DNA from: Massilia eburnea
Lineage (GTDB): Bacteria > Pseudomonadota > Gammaproteobacteria > Burkholderiales > Burkholderiaceae_D
DNA length: 64,000 nt
Assembly: GCF_009720745.1 (NCBI RefSeq)
Contig: NZ_WNKX01000006.1
Coordinates: forward strand, 186,001 to 250,000
Reading direction: 5' to 3'
Below are positions 28,285 to 38,653 of the stretch, piece after piece. Made by a program: the position numbers and the translations under genes. Position 1 is the first letter of the stretch; every line of letters begins with the position of its first letter. The notes under the pieces were generated by a model, which saw only the letters and a list, made by a program, of their open reading frames with translations, did not search any database and had not been told where the DNA came from.

Positions 28285-29499
28285 TTAGACCGGGTTGTTA
28301 ATGTACATGGTCCAGTAGCGGGCCAGTTCCGGCTCGCCAGCGGTACCTTTCACCGACTTCAGGGTGCTGATGGCAGCAGCCTTCTTGCCGGCGATGTACT
28401 GGGCCACACCGTAGTGCAGCTTCATTTCTTCAGGCTTGCGGCCGGTACCCAGCTTGATCGCTTCTTCCATCAGCTTCAGGCCTTCGGCGCCTTTGCCTTC
28501 AGCAACCAGGGCGTAACCCAGGTTGGCCAGGCCGTCAGCATCTTTTTCCTTGGTGAAGGTAGCTTCCTGGGTGGCTGCGTTCTTCTGCAGGTCGGCCTGG
28601 GTCTTCAGGGCCAGGTCTTTCAGGCGCTGGTGGCGGCCGGCGTCGGCGCCGGTGCCCAGGGCGCCCTTCTTGTAGCCTTCGTCAACGATCTTCAGGGCTT
28701 CAGCCGGGTTGCCGGCTTGCAGGGCCAGCTGGCCCATTTCCATGAATTCAGACGGCTTGGTGATCTGCTTCAGGGCCAGCTTGAGGCGCATCACGTCCAG
28801 GTTCAGGGACGAGGAGAAGCCTGGCTTGCCAACCACGCGGTTCAGCAGGTCAGCCCAGTAGGAGGCCTTTGGATAGGATGCTGCCAGCTTTTCCAGGGTC
28901 TGCACGTAGCCAGCCTTGTCGTTCTGCTTCAGCTGGATGTTGGCCAGCATTTGCAGGCTGCCTTCGGACTTGGCGCCCTGCAGTTCCTTGGCAGCTTCGT
29001 TCAGCTTGCCGCTCTGGTAGTAGGTCTGGATCAGCTGTTCCTTCATCGCAGCGTTGTTAGGATTGTCCTTCAACACTTTCTGGATGTAGGTAATGGCTTT
29101 TGGATAGTCGCGGGCGCGCAGATAGATGCTGGCCAGCGCTTCAGTAATCTTGGGCGCCTGGGCCGGCGACAGCTTAGGCGAAGCCAGCACAGCTTCGAAA
29201 GCGCGGGCGGCGGTCTCGTTTTCGCCGGCGGCGATCGCTGCGGAGCCGCGGGTGTACTCAATCTGGAACTTTTCCAGTTCGGACTTGCCACCAACCGCGT
29301 CGGCTTCCTTCAGTTTCGCCAGGGCTTCCTTGTTTTTGCCGGAGGACATCAGTTTTTGCGCTTCCTGCAGTGGCTTGCCCACTTCAGGGCGCACGTTCTC
29401 GGCATAGGCGATGGACGACAGGCCAACCATAGGAACGGCAGCGTTGAAACCGATAGCGGCCATTACCAGGCCGAGATGTGCCAGACGAAACTTAATCAT
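28285..29499 (-). CDS. Secreted tetratricopeptide-repeat protein of the tonB operon
   Basis: A 404-residue exported protein: signal peptide to about residue 34 (ending SSIAYA), then helical repeats of TPR type (PLQEAQKLMSSGKNKEALAKLKEAD; ALASIYLRARDYPKAITYIQKVLKDNPNN; GLANLGYALVAEGKGAEGLKLMEEAIKLG). No enzymatic motif is seen. It is the last gene of the tonB-exbB-exbD1-exbD2 operon, so it may be a periplasmic partner of the energy-transducing complex. That role is inferred from position. The ATG at 29499 is preferred to a TTG seven codons upstream. Confidence 0.8.
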   Translation of the reverse strand: MIKFRLAHLGLVMAAIGFNAAVPMVGLSSIAYAENVRPEVGKPLQEAQKLMSSGKNKEALAKLKEADAVGGKSELEKFQIEYTRGSAAIAAGENETAARAFEAVLASPKLSPAQAPKITEALASIYLRARDYPKAITYIQKVLKDNPNNAAMKEQLIQTYYQSGKLNEAAKELQGAKSEGSLQMLANIQLKQNDKAGYVQTLEKLAASYPKASYWADLLNRVVGKPGFSSSLNLDVMRLKLALKQITKPSEFMEMGQLALQAGNPAEALKIVDEGYKKGALGTGADAGRHQRLKDLALKTQADLQKNAATQEATFTKEKDADGLANLGYALVAEGKGAEGLKLMEEAIKLGTGRKPEEMKLHYGVAQYIAGKKAAAISTLKSVKGTAGEPELARYWTMYINNPV

Positions 29500-29583
29500 G
29501 GGGTGATTTTCTTTCTTCAAAATGCGAAATAGGCAGGATAACCTGCCTATTTGGGAAAATAAAGGGTGTTTTGGCCCAATTAT

Positions 29584-30006
29584 TTACTGGAACTGCTCGT
29601 TACCGACCAGACCAATCTTGGTGACGCCGAGACGCTGTGCCGAAGCCATCACGCCAGCAACCACCTTGTAGCTCACCAGCTTGTTCGGACGCAGGTGCAC
29701 TTCAGGCTGGTCAGCCTGTGCAGCTACAGCCACCAGCTTGTTTTCCAGGGCTGGGCGGTCAGGAACGACCACGTTATCCCACAGAATGGTGCCGTCGAAG
29801 TCAACGTCGATGGTCACGACCACAGGTTCCTTGGTTGGCGGTGGCGGGGTGCCGACCGGCATGTTCAGGTTAACCGAGTGGTTGGCTTTTGGAATGGTGA
29901 TGATCAGCATAACGATCAGAACCAGCATGACGTCGATCATCGGCGTCATGTTCATTTCCATCATTGGTTCCGCATCGCCGCCGGAACTGCCTGCGCTCAT
30001 ACTCAT
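29584..30006 (-). CDS. exbD: ExbD/TolR family protein (second copy)
   Basis: A 140-residue protein with a short cytoplasmic N-terminus, one membrane span (PMIDVMLVLIVMLIITIP) carrying the conserved aspartate that conducts protons, and a periplasmic domain. It differs from the first copy in having a PPPP-containing linker (VGTPPPPTKEP). Its ribosome site AAGGAAC follows a GC-rich hairpin in the gap after exbD1. Tandem unequal exbD genes are known in several TonB operons, where the second copy is often needed only for some substrates. Confidence 0.92.
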   Translation of the reverse strand: MSMSAGSSGGDAEPMMEMNMTPMIDVMLVLIVMLIITIPKANHSVNLNMPVGTPPPPTKEPVVVTIDVDFDGTILWDNVVVPDRPALENKLVAVAAQADQPEVHLRPNKLVSYKVVAGVMASAQRLGVTKIGLVGNEQFQ

Positions 30007-30029
30007 GAATTGTGTTCCTTTTCAGAAGA

Positions 30030-30054
30030 CCGCCCCCGATGTTGCCGGGGGCGG
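30030..30054 (-). other. Intercistronic GC hairpin between exbD1 and exbD2
   Basis: CCGCCCCCG (30030-30038) pairs with CGGGGGCGG (30046-30054) around a 7-base loop. There is no U-tract on the minus strand, so it is more likely an mRNA stability or processing element than a terminator. It lies about 12 bases upstream of the exbD2 ribosome site. Confidence 0.5.
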
Positions 30055-30063
30055 CTGGTTCCC

Positions 30064-30489
30064 TTACTGCTTATCAGGTGGTTCGGTAATGAAACCGACC
30101 TTCTGGATGCCAGCGCGCTGAGTGGTGTAGATCACTCGGCCGATCGATTCATATTTCGCGTCTTTGTCGCCGCGGATATGGACTTCAGGCTGAGGCAACT
30201 TCACAGCTTCCTCTTTCAGAAAATCGAACAGCTCATTCGAGTCGCGCATTTTCTTCTGGTTCCAGTAGATGTCGCCATCTTTGTTAACAGTGATGTTGAC
30301 GTCTTCTGGTTTGGTCTGGATCGCCTGGTTGATCTCTTCCGGCAGACTGATTTTCTGCAGTTTGAGAACGACCGGGCTCGTAATCAGGAAGATGATCAGC
30401 AGCACCAGCATGATGTCCACGAGCGGAGTCGTGTTGATCTCACTGTTGAGCTTATCTTCTCCGCCTTCGGAGCCTACAGACATCGACAT
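30064..30489 (-). CDS. exbD: ExbD biopolymer transport protein (first copy)
   Basis: A 141-residue protein with the span PLVDIMLVLLIIFLITSPVV, its proton-carrying aspartate, and a periplasmic domain (KISLPEEINQAIQTKPEDVNITVNKDGDIYW). With ExbB it converts proton flow into TonB motion. It begins four bases after exbB. Confidence 0.93.
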   Translation of the reverse strand: MSMSVGSEGGEDKLNSEINTTPLVDIMLVLLIIFLITSPVVLKLQKISLPEEINQAIQTKPEDVNITVNKDGDIYWNQKKMRDSNELFDFLKEEAVKLPQPEVHIRGDKDAKYESIGRVIYTTQRAGIQKVGFITEPPDKQ

Positions 30490-30493
30490 GGTA

Positions 30494-31399
30494 TTAACCT
30501 ACTTTTTTCGACGCAGCGCTCGAGGTGGACATCGCGCCGGAGATCAGCACGGAGTGCACGTCAGCCGAGAAGGCGTTCACGTCTTCCATTGCTGCCTTGT
30601 TACGACGCAGCAGCCAGTTGTAACCCAGAACGGCAGGAACTGCGACCAGCAGACCGAAAGCGGTCATGATCAGCGCTTCACCCACTGGACCTGCAACTTT
30701 GTCGATGGATGCGTTACCGGTCATACCGATGTTGGTCAGCGCGCCGTAAATACCCCAGACGGTACCGAACAGGCCGATGAACGGAGCGGTGGAACCAACG
30801 GTTGCCAGGAAGGACAGGCCATCGGACAGACGGGACTGAACTTTGTCAACAGCGCGTTGGATGGACATGGTCACCCAGGTCGACAGGTCGATCTGTTCCA
30901 GCAGGGCGCCGTCGTGGTGGGCAGTTGCCTTGGTGCCGGATTCAGCGATGAAGCGGAATGGGGAACCTTCGGTCAGGGTTGCGGTGCCGGCAGCGATCGA
31001 GGATGCTTTCCAGAACTTGGCAGAGGTTTCTTTCTGCTGCTTGAAGATCTTCTGCTGGTCGATGACCTTGGTCACGATGATGTACCAGGAACCGATCGAC
31101 ATGATCGAGAGGATGATCAGGGTAGCACGGGAAACGAAGCCGCCTTCCCACACTGCGGACAGACCGAATGGGTTCTCGACTTCTTCTTTAGCGGCTGGAG
31201 CAGCGGCAGCTGGAGCTGCTGGTGCTGGAGCGGCTGCCGCGTCGGCTGCTGGAGCTGCAGGTGCGTCAGCGGCAGGAGCCGAAGCGGCGGCCGAGGCAGG
31301 AGCGTCAGCCATTGCTGGCGCGCTAACCAGGGCAGTAGCTGCGGTCACCGAGAACAGCACAGCGGCCAGTACAGCGGACAAACGGGTATTCTTAAACAT
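30494..31399 (-). CDS. exbB: ExbB (MotA/TolQ/ExbB proton channel) with exported Ala/Pro-rich N-terminus
   Basis: A 301-residue channel subunit. The C-terminal two-thirds is a normal ExbB/TolQ core (RATLIILSIMSIGSWYIIVTKVIDQQ; LATVGSTAPFIGLFGTVWGIYGALTNIG; GPVGEALIMTAFGLLVAVPAVLGYNWLLRRN). The N-terminus adds a signal-peptide-like segment (to about 31, ending PAMA) and about 45 residues made almost only of Ala, Pro, Ser and Asp before the first core span. Extended ExbB proteins with a cleavable N-terminus are known in some proteobacteria. Confidence 0.93.
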   Translation of the reverse strand: MFKNTRLSAVLAAVLFSVTAATALVSAPAMADAPASAAASAPAADAPAAPAADAAAAPAPAAPAAAAPAAKEEVENPFGLSAVWEGGFVSRATLIILSIMSIGSWYIIVTKVIDQQKIFKQQKETSAKFWKASSIAAGTATLTEGSPFRFIAESGTKATAHHDGALLEQIDLSTWVTMSIQRAVDKVQSRLSDGLSFLATVGSTAPFIGLFGTVWGIYGALTNIGMTGNASIDKVAGPVGEALIMTAFGLLVAVPAVLGYNWLLRRNKAAMEDVNAFSADVHSVLISGAMSTSSAASKKVG

Positions 31400-31487
31400 G
31401 CTTCCTCCAAATTTGAAAAATTATCAGTTCGCTGGCTTAAACGACAACGAGACTTACTTAGTTGCGAGACGGTGAGTTGTCTCTGGT

Positions 31488-32150
31488 TTATTCCAGCGTC
31501 CAGACATACTGCATCTGTTGCCAGCCTTCTTGCGGCTTGCCGTCTACCGTCGCAGGCTTGAATTTGCACTTGGAAATACCAACTTGTGCAGCCTTGTCCA
31601 GGTCACGGAAACCACTAGATTTCACTACTTTTGCCTCAGCGACGTGGCCGTCGGTACCGATCAGGAAGGACATGGTCACAGTGCCAGTCTCTTCATTACG
31701 CAGCGACGACTTCGGCCATTCTGGTTTGGCGCAGGTGCTGAAGTCGACCACAGCCGGGGTACGAACACCAGTTGCTGCAGGAGCTGCAGGAGCTGGCGCC
31801 GCTGGAGGGGCTGGGCGAATATCGGTGTTTGCCGGCTTCACGCTGGTCGCGTTGGCGATCACGTTCTGCGCTGGCGGCGGTTGCTGCACGTTCACTTCAA
31901 CCGGAGGAATGAATGGCGGTGGTGGTGCCTTCATCTCTGGTGGAGGTGGCGGTGGCGGCAGTTCTTTTGGCGGAGGCGGGGCTACCTCCTCGATGATCTT
32001 GGTCTCCACCGGTTCGATCATCTTGCTGATCATTTTCTTGCCCAGGCCAGATACGATGCCGTAACCAGCTAACAGGTGCAGGACTACGACGAACGCGATG
32101 CCCGTATAGTTCTTTTTCCCGGCAATTTTCTCGTTATCACTGAAATTCAT
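31488..32150 (-). CDS. tonB: TonB energy transducer
   Basis: A 220-residue protein with one N-terminal membrane span (GIAFVVVLHLLAGYGIVSGLG, about 17-37), a Pro-rich periplasmic stretch (PPPPKELPPPPPPPEMKAPPPPF, about 58-80) and a TonB C-terminal domain (WPKSSLRNEETGTVTMSFLIGTDGHVAEAKVVKSSGFRDLDKAA). It couples ExbB/ExbD to outer-membrane receptors such as the one at 3498. GGAG before the ATG at 32150 sets the start. It is the first gene of the operon. Confidence 0.94.
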   Translation of the reverse strand: MNFSDNEKIAGKKNYTGIAFVVVLHLLAGYGIVSGLGKKMISKMIEPVETKIIEEVAPPPPKELPPPPPPPEMKAPPPPFIPPVEVNVQQPPPAQNVIANATSVKPANTDIRPAPPAAPAPAAPAATGVRTPAVVDFSTCAKPEWPKSSLRNEETGTVTMSFLIGTDGHVAEAKVVKSSGFRDLDKAAQVGISKCKFKPATVDGKPQEGWQQMQYVWTLE

Positions 32151-32515
32151 GCCTGCTTTCTCCAATACCAACTCTTGTTTGCTACTTTTTAAACCCCCAA
32201 AATAGCGACACAAAGCTACAGCCGCATCCGGGACGTCGGCGAATTATACATACGAATTTTGGATTTTTGCATAGAATTTTGTCCTGAAAACCGTTTAAAT
32301 TTCATGCTCTTAGCCCCATATTAGCAGGCTGTTACCAGACTACTGCAAAGTGGTCTGGCAGAAAAAGCAAGAGAAAATTGACCATTTTTTCGGCTCTTCG
32401 ATTGATCTTCATCACTTTTTTCATAGGACAAAAGAATCAACGCCAGCATTGCTGGAAGAGCAGACGAAATTCGGTGAAGTGTGTTGCTTCGACGAAACTC
32501 TGTCAAAAGCGGGGC
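32151..32515. other. Intergenic region between spoVR and tonB
   Basis: About 365 bases without a credible gene. The part nearest tonB is AT-rich and should hold the tonB operon promoter on the minus strand, but no clear -35/-10 pair or Fur box stands out. A 9-bp hairpin lies at 32335-32358 (CCAGACTAC and GTGGTCTGG, one G-T pair) without a U-tract. Confidence 0.5.
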
Positions 32516-34054
32516 TCAGATCACCCGGTTGCGCTTCTCGCGCTTGCACTCGATGGTGCTGACCACCTGGCCATCCGGCGATACCGTATCCAGGTGGACG
32601 TCGAAACCCCAGAGGCGGGCCACATGTTTCAGGACTTCGTTGGCCTGCTGGTTGAGGGGACGGCGGTTGTACTGCGTGTGGCGCAGTGTCAGGGCGCGGT
32701 CGTCGCGGGTATTGACCGACCACACCTGTATATTAGGCTCGCGGTTGCCCAGGTTGTACTGGTCGGCCAGCATTTGCCGCACATAGCGGTAGCCCAGTTC
32801 ATCATGGATGGCCGAGACGGCCAGCTTGTCGTTCTTGTCGTCGTCCAGTACAGCGAAGAAGTGGAACTCGCGGATCAGGCGCGGCGATAAGTACTGCGCA
32901 ATGAATGATTCATCCTTGAAATTTCGCATCGCAAAGTCGAGCGTCTTCTTCCAGTCGCTGCCGGCGATATCGGGGAACCATTCGCGGTCTTCCTCGCTCG
33001 GGTTCTCGCAGATGCGGCGGATGTCGGACATCATCGCAAAGCCCAGTGCATAGGGATTGATGCCATTGTAGTAAGGGCTGTGCACCGGCGGCTGGTATAC
33101 CACGTTGGTATGGCTCTTCAAGAATTCCATCATGAAGCCATCGCCGACCACGCCCTCATCGTACAACTGGTTGAGGATGGTGTAGTGCCAGAAGGTGGCC
33201 CAGCCTTCGTTCATCACCTGGGTCTGGCGCTGCGGATAGAAGTACTGGCTGATCTTGCGCACGATGCGCACGATCTCGCGCTGCCAGGGTTCCAGCAGCG
33301 GCGCGTACTTCTCAATAAAGTAGAGCAGGTTTTCTTCCGGCTCCTGCGGGAAGCGCGGCGCCGGCTTGTCGACCGCTTCTTCTTCGCGCCGCGGCACGGT
33401 GCGCCACAGCTCGTTGATTTGTGACTGCAAGTAAGCTTCGCGCTCCTTTTGTTTCATTTGCTCTTGAGCCAGCGAGAGCTTGGCAGGCCGCTTGTAGCGG
33501 TCGACGCCGTAGTGCTGGATGGCATGGCAGGAGTCGAGCAGCAGTTCAACCGCATCGATGCCGTGCCGCTGTTCGCATTCGGTGATGTAATTCTTGGCGA
33601 ACAGCATGTAATCGATGATGGCGTCCGCGTCGGTCCAGGTCTTGAACAGGTAGTTGCCCTTGAAGAAGGAATTGTGGCCATAGGCTGCGTGCGCGATCAC
33701 CAGCGCCTGCATGGTCAGGCTGTTTTCCTCCATCAGGTAGGCGATGCAGGGGTTGGAGTTGATGACGATCTCATACGCCAGTCCCATTTGGCCGCGCCTG
33801 TAGCCTTTCTCAGTGGCAAGGAAGTGCTTGCCGAAGGACCAGTGCGCATAGGACACCGGCATGCCGACCGAGGTGTAGGCATCCATCATTTGCTCGGCGG
33901 TAATGATCTCCAGCTGGTTGGGGTAGGTGTCCAGGCCGAAGTTTTGCGCCACGCGGCGGATTTCCTCGTGCGCCTGCTCGATCAGTTCGAAAGTCCATTC
34001 CGACTGCTCCGGCAGCGCGCGCGGATGGGGAGGGCGGCGGGTCATCTGGTTCAT
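32516..34054 (-). CDS. SpoVR family protein (YcgB-like)
   Basis: A 512-residue protein of the SpoVR/YcgB family. Family segments include DTYPNQLEIITAEQMMDAY, SYAHWSFGKHFLATEKGYRRGQMGLAYEIVINSNPCIAYLMEEN, AHAAYGHNSFFKGN and NEGWATFWHYTILNQLYDEG. Conserved His/Glu residues suggest a metal site. The molecular function is unknown; in E. coli and Pseudomonas the gene is stationary-phase induced. It starts one base after the yeaH stop, the last gene of prkA-yeaH-spoVR. Confidence 0.93.
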   Translation of the reverse strand: MNQMTRRPPHPRALPEQSEWTFELIEQAHEEIRRVAQNFGLDTYPNQLEIITAEQMMDAYTSVGMPVSYAHWSFGKHFLATEKGYRRGQMGLAYEIVINSNPCIAYLMEENSLTMQALVIAHAAYGHNSFFKGNYLFKTWTDADAIIDYMLFAKNYITECEQRHGIDAVELLLDSCHAIQHYGVDRYKRPAKLSLAQEQMKQKEREAYLQSQINELWRTVPRREEEAVDKPAPRFPQEPEENLLYFIEKYAPLLEPWQREIVRIVRKISQYFYPQRQTQVMNEGWATFWHYTILNQLYDEGVVGDGFMMEFLKSHTNVVYQPPVHSPYYNGINPYALGFAMMSDIRRICENPSEEDREWFPDIAGSDWKKTLDFAMRNFKDESFIAQYLSPRLIREFHFFAVLDDDKNDKLAVSAIHDELGYRYVRQMLADQYNLGNREPNIQVWSVNTRDDRALTLRHTQYNRRPLNQQANEVLKHVARLWGFDVHLDTVSPDGQVVSTIECKREKRNRVI

Positions 34055-34055
34055 A

Positions 34056-35324
34056 CTATTTAGGCTGCTTCTTGAACAGTTCGCGGAACACCGGGTAGAT
34101 GTCGGCCGGCGTGACTATCTTCTGCATGGCAAAGTGCTGGTGGTATTCCGGCACCTGCGCATACTGCTCCCACAGGTTCTGTGGCGGGCCATCTGTGATT
34201 TCGACGTAGGTGTAGTACTGCACCTTGGGCATGATGGTGTTGACCAGCAGCTGCCGGCACAGCACGGAGTCGTTGTCCCAGTTGTCGCCGTCGGAAGCTT
34301 GCGCCACATAGGCGTTCCAGCTGCCGCCGCCGAAGCGCTCGTCCAGGATCTTGTTCAGCAGGTGCAGGGCGGAGGACACGACAGTGCCGCCCGATTCGCG
34401 CGAGTGGAAGAATTCGTTTTCGTCCACTTCCGACGCGGCCGTATGGTGGCGGATGAACACCACTTCGATCTTGTCGTACACACGCTTGAGGAAGAGGTAG
34501 AGCAGGATGAAGAAACGCTTGGCGGTATCCTTGCGCTGCTCGTCCATCGAACCCGACACGTCCATGATGCAGAACATCACCGCCTGCGTCATCGGCTTCG
34601 GCACCTTGATGCGGTTGGAATAGCGCAGGTCGAAGGGGTCGATGTAGGGAATGGCCAGCAGCCGCGTGTGCAGGTGGTGGATCAGCTTCTTCAGCTCGAT
34701 CACGTGCGGGTCATCCAGCGGAGCGCCCGCCACCAGCAATTCTTCCAGTTCGCGCTCGGCTTCGATCAGGCGCTTGCGCGAACTGCCGCCCACCGCGATG
34801 CGGCGGCCCAGTGCGCCGCGCAGGGAGCGCAGCACGTGGATATTGGAAGGCGTACCCGACACCGTGTAGCCGGCGCGCTGCGGCTTGAACTCCGTGGTGG
34901 CCGTCAGCTGGGTCTTGATCATATGCGGCAGTTCCAGGTCCTCGAAGAAGTAGTTCATGAATTCTTCGCGCGACAGTTCGAAGATGAAATCATCCTCGGT
35001 AGTCTGGTCGCTGTTGCCTGCGCGGCCGCGGCCGCTGCCCCCGCCGCCTTTGGGGCGGTTGATCAAGTCGCCTTTCTGGTATTCCTGGTTGCCGGGGTTC
35101 ACTACTTCCCAGACCCCGCCGTGGGCGTGGCCGAACGAGGGCTCGTTCACGTCCTTGACGGGAATGGATACTTTTTCGCCATTCTCGATGTCGGTGATCG
35201 AGCGCCCCTTGATGGCACGCCCGACCGCATCCTTGATCTGGCCCTTGTAACGCCGCAAAAATCGTTCGCGGTTGACCGCGGACTTGTTCTTGCCCTGCAA
35301 ACGACGGTCGATGAGGTAAGTCAT
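34056..35324 (-). CDS. YeaH/YhbH family protein (DUF444), VWA-like
   Basis: A 422-residue protein with the DUF444 features: basic N-terminus (YLIDRRLQGKNKSAVNRERFLRRYKGQIKDAV), HAHGG-type segment (EPSFGHAHGGVWEVVNPGNQEY), a Gly/Arg-rich spacer, and a C-terminal von Willebrand-like domain with the metal-site motif CIMDVSGSMDEQRKDTAKRFF. It is co-expressed with the PrkA kinase in many bacteria and is needed for starvation adaptation in E. coli. No enzyme activity is established. Confidence 0.93.
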   Translation of the reverse strand: MTYLIDRRLQGKNKSAVNRERFLRRYKGQIKDAVGRAIKGRSITDIENGEKVSIPVKDVNEPSFGHAHGGVWEVVNPGNQEYQKGDLINRPKGGGGSGRGRAGNSDQTTEDDFIFELSREEFMNYFFEDLELPHMIKTQLTATTEFKPQRAGYTVSGTPSNIHVLRSLRGALGRRIAVGGSSRKRLIEAERELEELLVAGAPLDDPHVIELKKLIHHLHTRLLAIPYIDPFDLRYSNRIKVPKPMTQAVMFCIMDVSGSMDEQRKDTAKRFFILLYLFLKRVYDKIEVVFIRHHTAASEVDENEFFHSRESGGTVVSSALHLLNKILDERFGGGSWNAYVAQASDGDNWDNDSVLCRQLLVNTIMPKVQYYTYVEITDGPPQNLWEQYAQVPEYHQHFAMQKIVTPADIYPVFRELFKKQPK

Positions 35325-35350
35325 GTTCCTCCTGCCTGCTTGATTGGCGC

Positions 35351-35380
35351 GTCCTGATTATCCACCTTTTATATCAGGAC
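35351..35380 (-). other. Hairpin overlapping the prkA stop codon
   Basis: GTCCTGAT (35351-35358) and ATCAGGAC (35373-35380) are perfect inverted 8-base arms around a 14-base loop. The right arm includes the prkA stop. There is no U-tract on the minus strand. It may protect or process the prkA-yeaH message. Confidence 0.45.
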
Positions 35381-37296
35381 GACTTCCTCACGCGCAGATA
35401 CCACTCACACAGCAGCCGGACCTGCTTGGCCGTGTATCCTTTTTCCACCATGCGCGCCACGAAGTCGGCGTGCTTGTTGGCATCCTCGGCGCTGGCCTTG
35501 GCGTTGAAGGAGATCACCGGCAGCAGTTCCTCCGTATTGGAGAACATTTTCTTCTCGATCACCGTACGGAACTTCTCATAGCTGGTCCAGGCCGGGTTCT
35601 TGCCGCCGTTATTGGCGCGTGCACGCAGGCCAAAGTTGACGATCTCATTACGGAAGTCTTTCGGGTTCGAAATCCCGGCCGGCTTCTCGATTTTCTCCAG
35701 CTCGTTGTTCAGCGATTCGCGGTCGAAGCTTTCGCCGGTATCCGGATCGCGGTATTCCTGGTCCTGGATCCAGAAGTCGGCAAAGGTCACGTAGCGGTCG
35801 AAGATGTTCTGTCCGTATTCGGAGTAGCTCTCCAGGTAGGCAGTCTGGATTTCCTTGCCGATGAACTCGACGTAGCGCTGGGCCAGGTGCTCTTTTATAT
35901 AGGAGAAGTACTTTTGCTCGGTCTCGGGCGGGAATTGCTCGCGCTCGACTTGCTGTTCCAGCACGTAGAGCAGGTGCACCGGATTGGCCGCCACCTCGGT
36001 CGAGTCGAAGTTGAAGACTTTGGACAGGATCTTGAAGGCAAAGCGCGTCGACAGCCCGCTCATGCCCTCGTCGACGCCGGCATAGTCCACGTATTCGTGG
36101 ATGGACTTGGCTTTCGGGTCGGTATCCTTGAGGTTTTCACCGTCATATACCAGCATCTTGCTGAAAATACTGGAGTTTTCCGGCTCTTTCAGGCGCGACA
36201 GGATGGCGAACTGCGACATCATGCGCAGCGTGCCGGGGGCGCAAGGCGCCTTGTCGAGCGAGGAATTATGCAGAAGTTTCTCGTAAATCTTGATTTCATC
36301 AGTGACGCGCAGGCAGTACGGCACCTTCACGATATAAATACGGTCGAGGAATGCCTCGTTATTGCGGTTGTTCTTGAAGCTCTTCCACTCGGACTCATTC
36401 GAGTGCGCCAGGATGATGCCCTCGAAGGGGATGGCGCCAAAGCCCTCGGTACCCTTGTAATTGCCTTCCTGCGTAGCGGTCAGCAGCGGGTGCAGCACCT
36501 TGATCGGCGCCTTGAACATTTCGACGAATTCCATCAGGCCCTGGTTGGCCAGGCACAGGCCGCCGGAGTAGCTGTAGGCGTCCGGATCATCCTGGGCATA
36601 GTCTTCCAGCTTGCGGATATCGACCTTGCCGACCAGGGAGGAAATATCCTGGTTGTTTTCGTCGCCCGGTTCGGTCTTGGAAATGGCGGTCTGCTTCAGC
36701 ACCGACGGGTAGCGCTTGACTACGCGGAACTGGTTGATATCGCCGTTGAACTCATGCAGGCGCTTGACGGCCCAAGGCGAAGGGATGTTACGCAGGTAGC
36801 GGCGCGGGATGCCGTAGTCTTCTTCCAGGATGGTGCCGTCTTCCGCCTCGCTGAACAGACCGAGCGGCGATTCGTTCACCGGCGAGCCTTTCAGGCAGTA
36901 GAAGGGTACTTCTTCCATCAATTGCTTGAGTTTTTCCGCAATCGAGGACTTGCCGCCGCCGACTGGCCCCAGCAGGTAGAGGATCTGCTTGCGCTCCTCC
37001 AGGCCTTGCGCCGCGTGGCGGAAATAGGCCACGACCTGCTCAATGACGTCTTCCATGCCGTAGAACTCGCGGAAGGCGGGATAAATCTTGATGACCTTGT
37101 TGGCGAAGATGCGGGACAGGCGCGTATCGTTGCGCGTATCGACCAGGGTGGGTTCGCCGATCGCAGCCAGCATGCGCTCTGCCGCCGACGCGTAGGTCAG
37201 GCGGTCTTTTTTGCAAAGCGCGAGATATTCGGAGAGCGACATCTCCTCTTCTTTGGTGCGCTCGTAGCGTGCTGCGTAGTTGTCAAAAATGGTCAT
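35374..37296 (-). CDS. PrkA serine protein kinase (YeaG)
   Basis: A 640-residue protein of the PrkA/YeaG family. An AAA-like N-terminal domain carries Walker A GPVGGGKS (residues 110-117); the C-terminal domain resembles eukaryotic-type kinases. Other family segments are GNYKGTEGFGAIPFEGIILAHSNESEW and LDRIYIVKVPYCLRV. E. coli YeaG is a sigma-S-dependent kinase acting in nitrogen starvation. It leads the prkA-yeaH-spoVR operon. Confidence 0.95.
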   Translation of the reverse strand: MTIFDNYAARYERTKEEEMSLSEYLALCKKDRLTYASAAERMLAAIGEPTLVDTRNDTRLSRIFANKVIKIYPAFREFYGMEDVIEQVVAYFRHAAQGLEERKQILYLLGPVGGGKSSIAEKLKQLMEEVPFYCLKGSPVNESPLGLFSEAEDGTILEEDYGIPRRYLRNIPSPWAVKRLHEFNGDINQFRVVKRYPSVLKQTAISKTEPGDENNQDISSLVGKVDIRKLEDYAQDDPDAYSYSGGLCLANQGLMEFVEMFKAPIKVLHPLLTATQEGNYKGTEGFGAIPFEGIILAHSNESEWKSFKNNRNNEAFLDRIYIVKVPYCLRVTDEIKIYEKLLHNSSLDKAPCAPGTLRMMSQFAILSRLKEPENSSIFSKMLVYDGENLKDTDPKAKSIHEYVDYAGVDEGMSGLSTRFAFKILSKVFNFDSTEVAANPVHLLYVLEQQVEREQFPPETEQKYFSYIKEHLAQRYVEFIGKEIQTAYLESYSEYGQNIFDRYVTFADFWIQDQEYRDPDTGESFDRESLNNELEKIEKPAGISNPKDFRNEIVNFGLRARANNGGKNPAWTSYEKFRTVIEKKMFSNTEELLPVISFNAKASAEDANKHADFVARMVEKGYTAKQVRLLCEWYLRVRKSS

Positions 37297-38650
<1,354 letters not shown>

Positions 38651-38653
38651 CGC

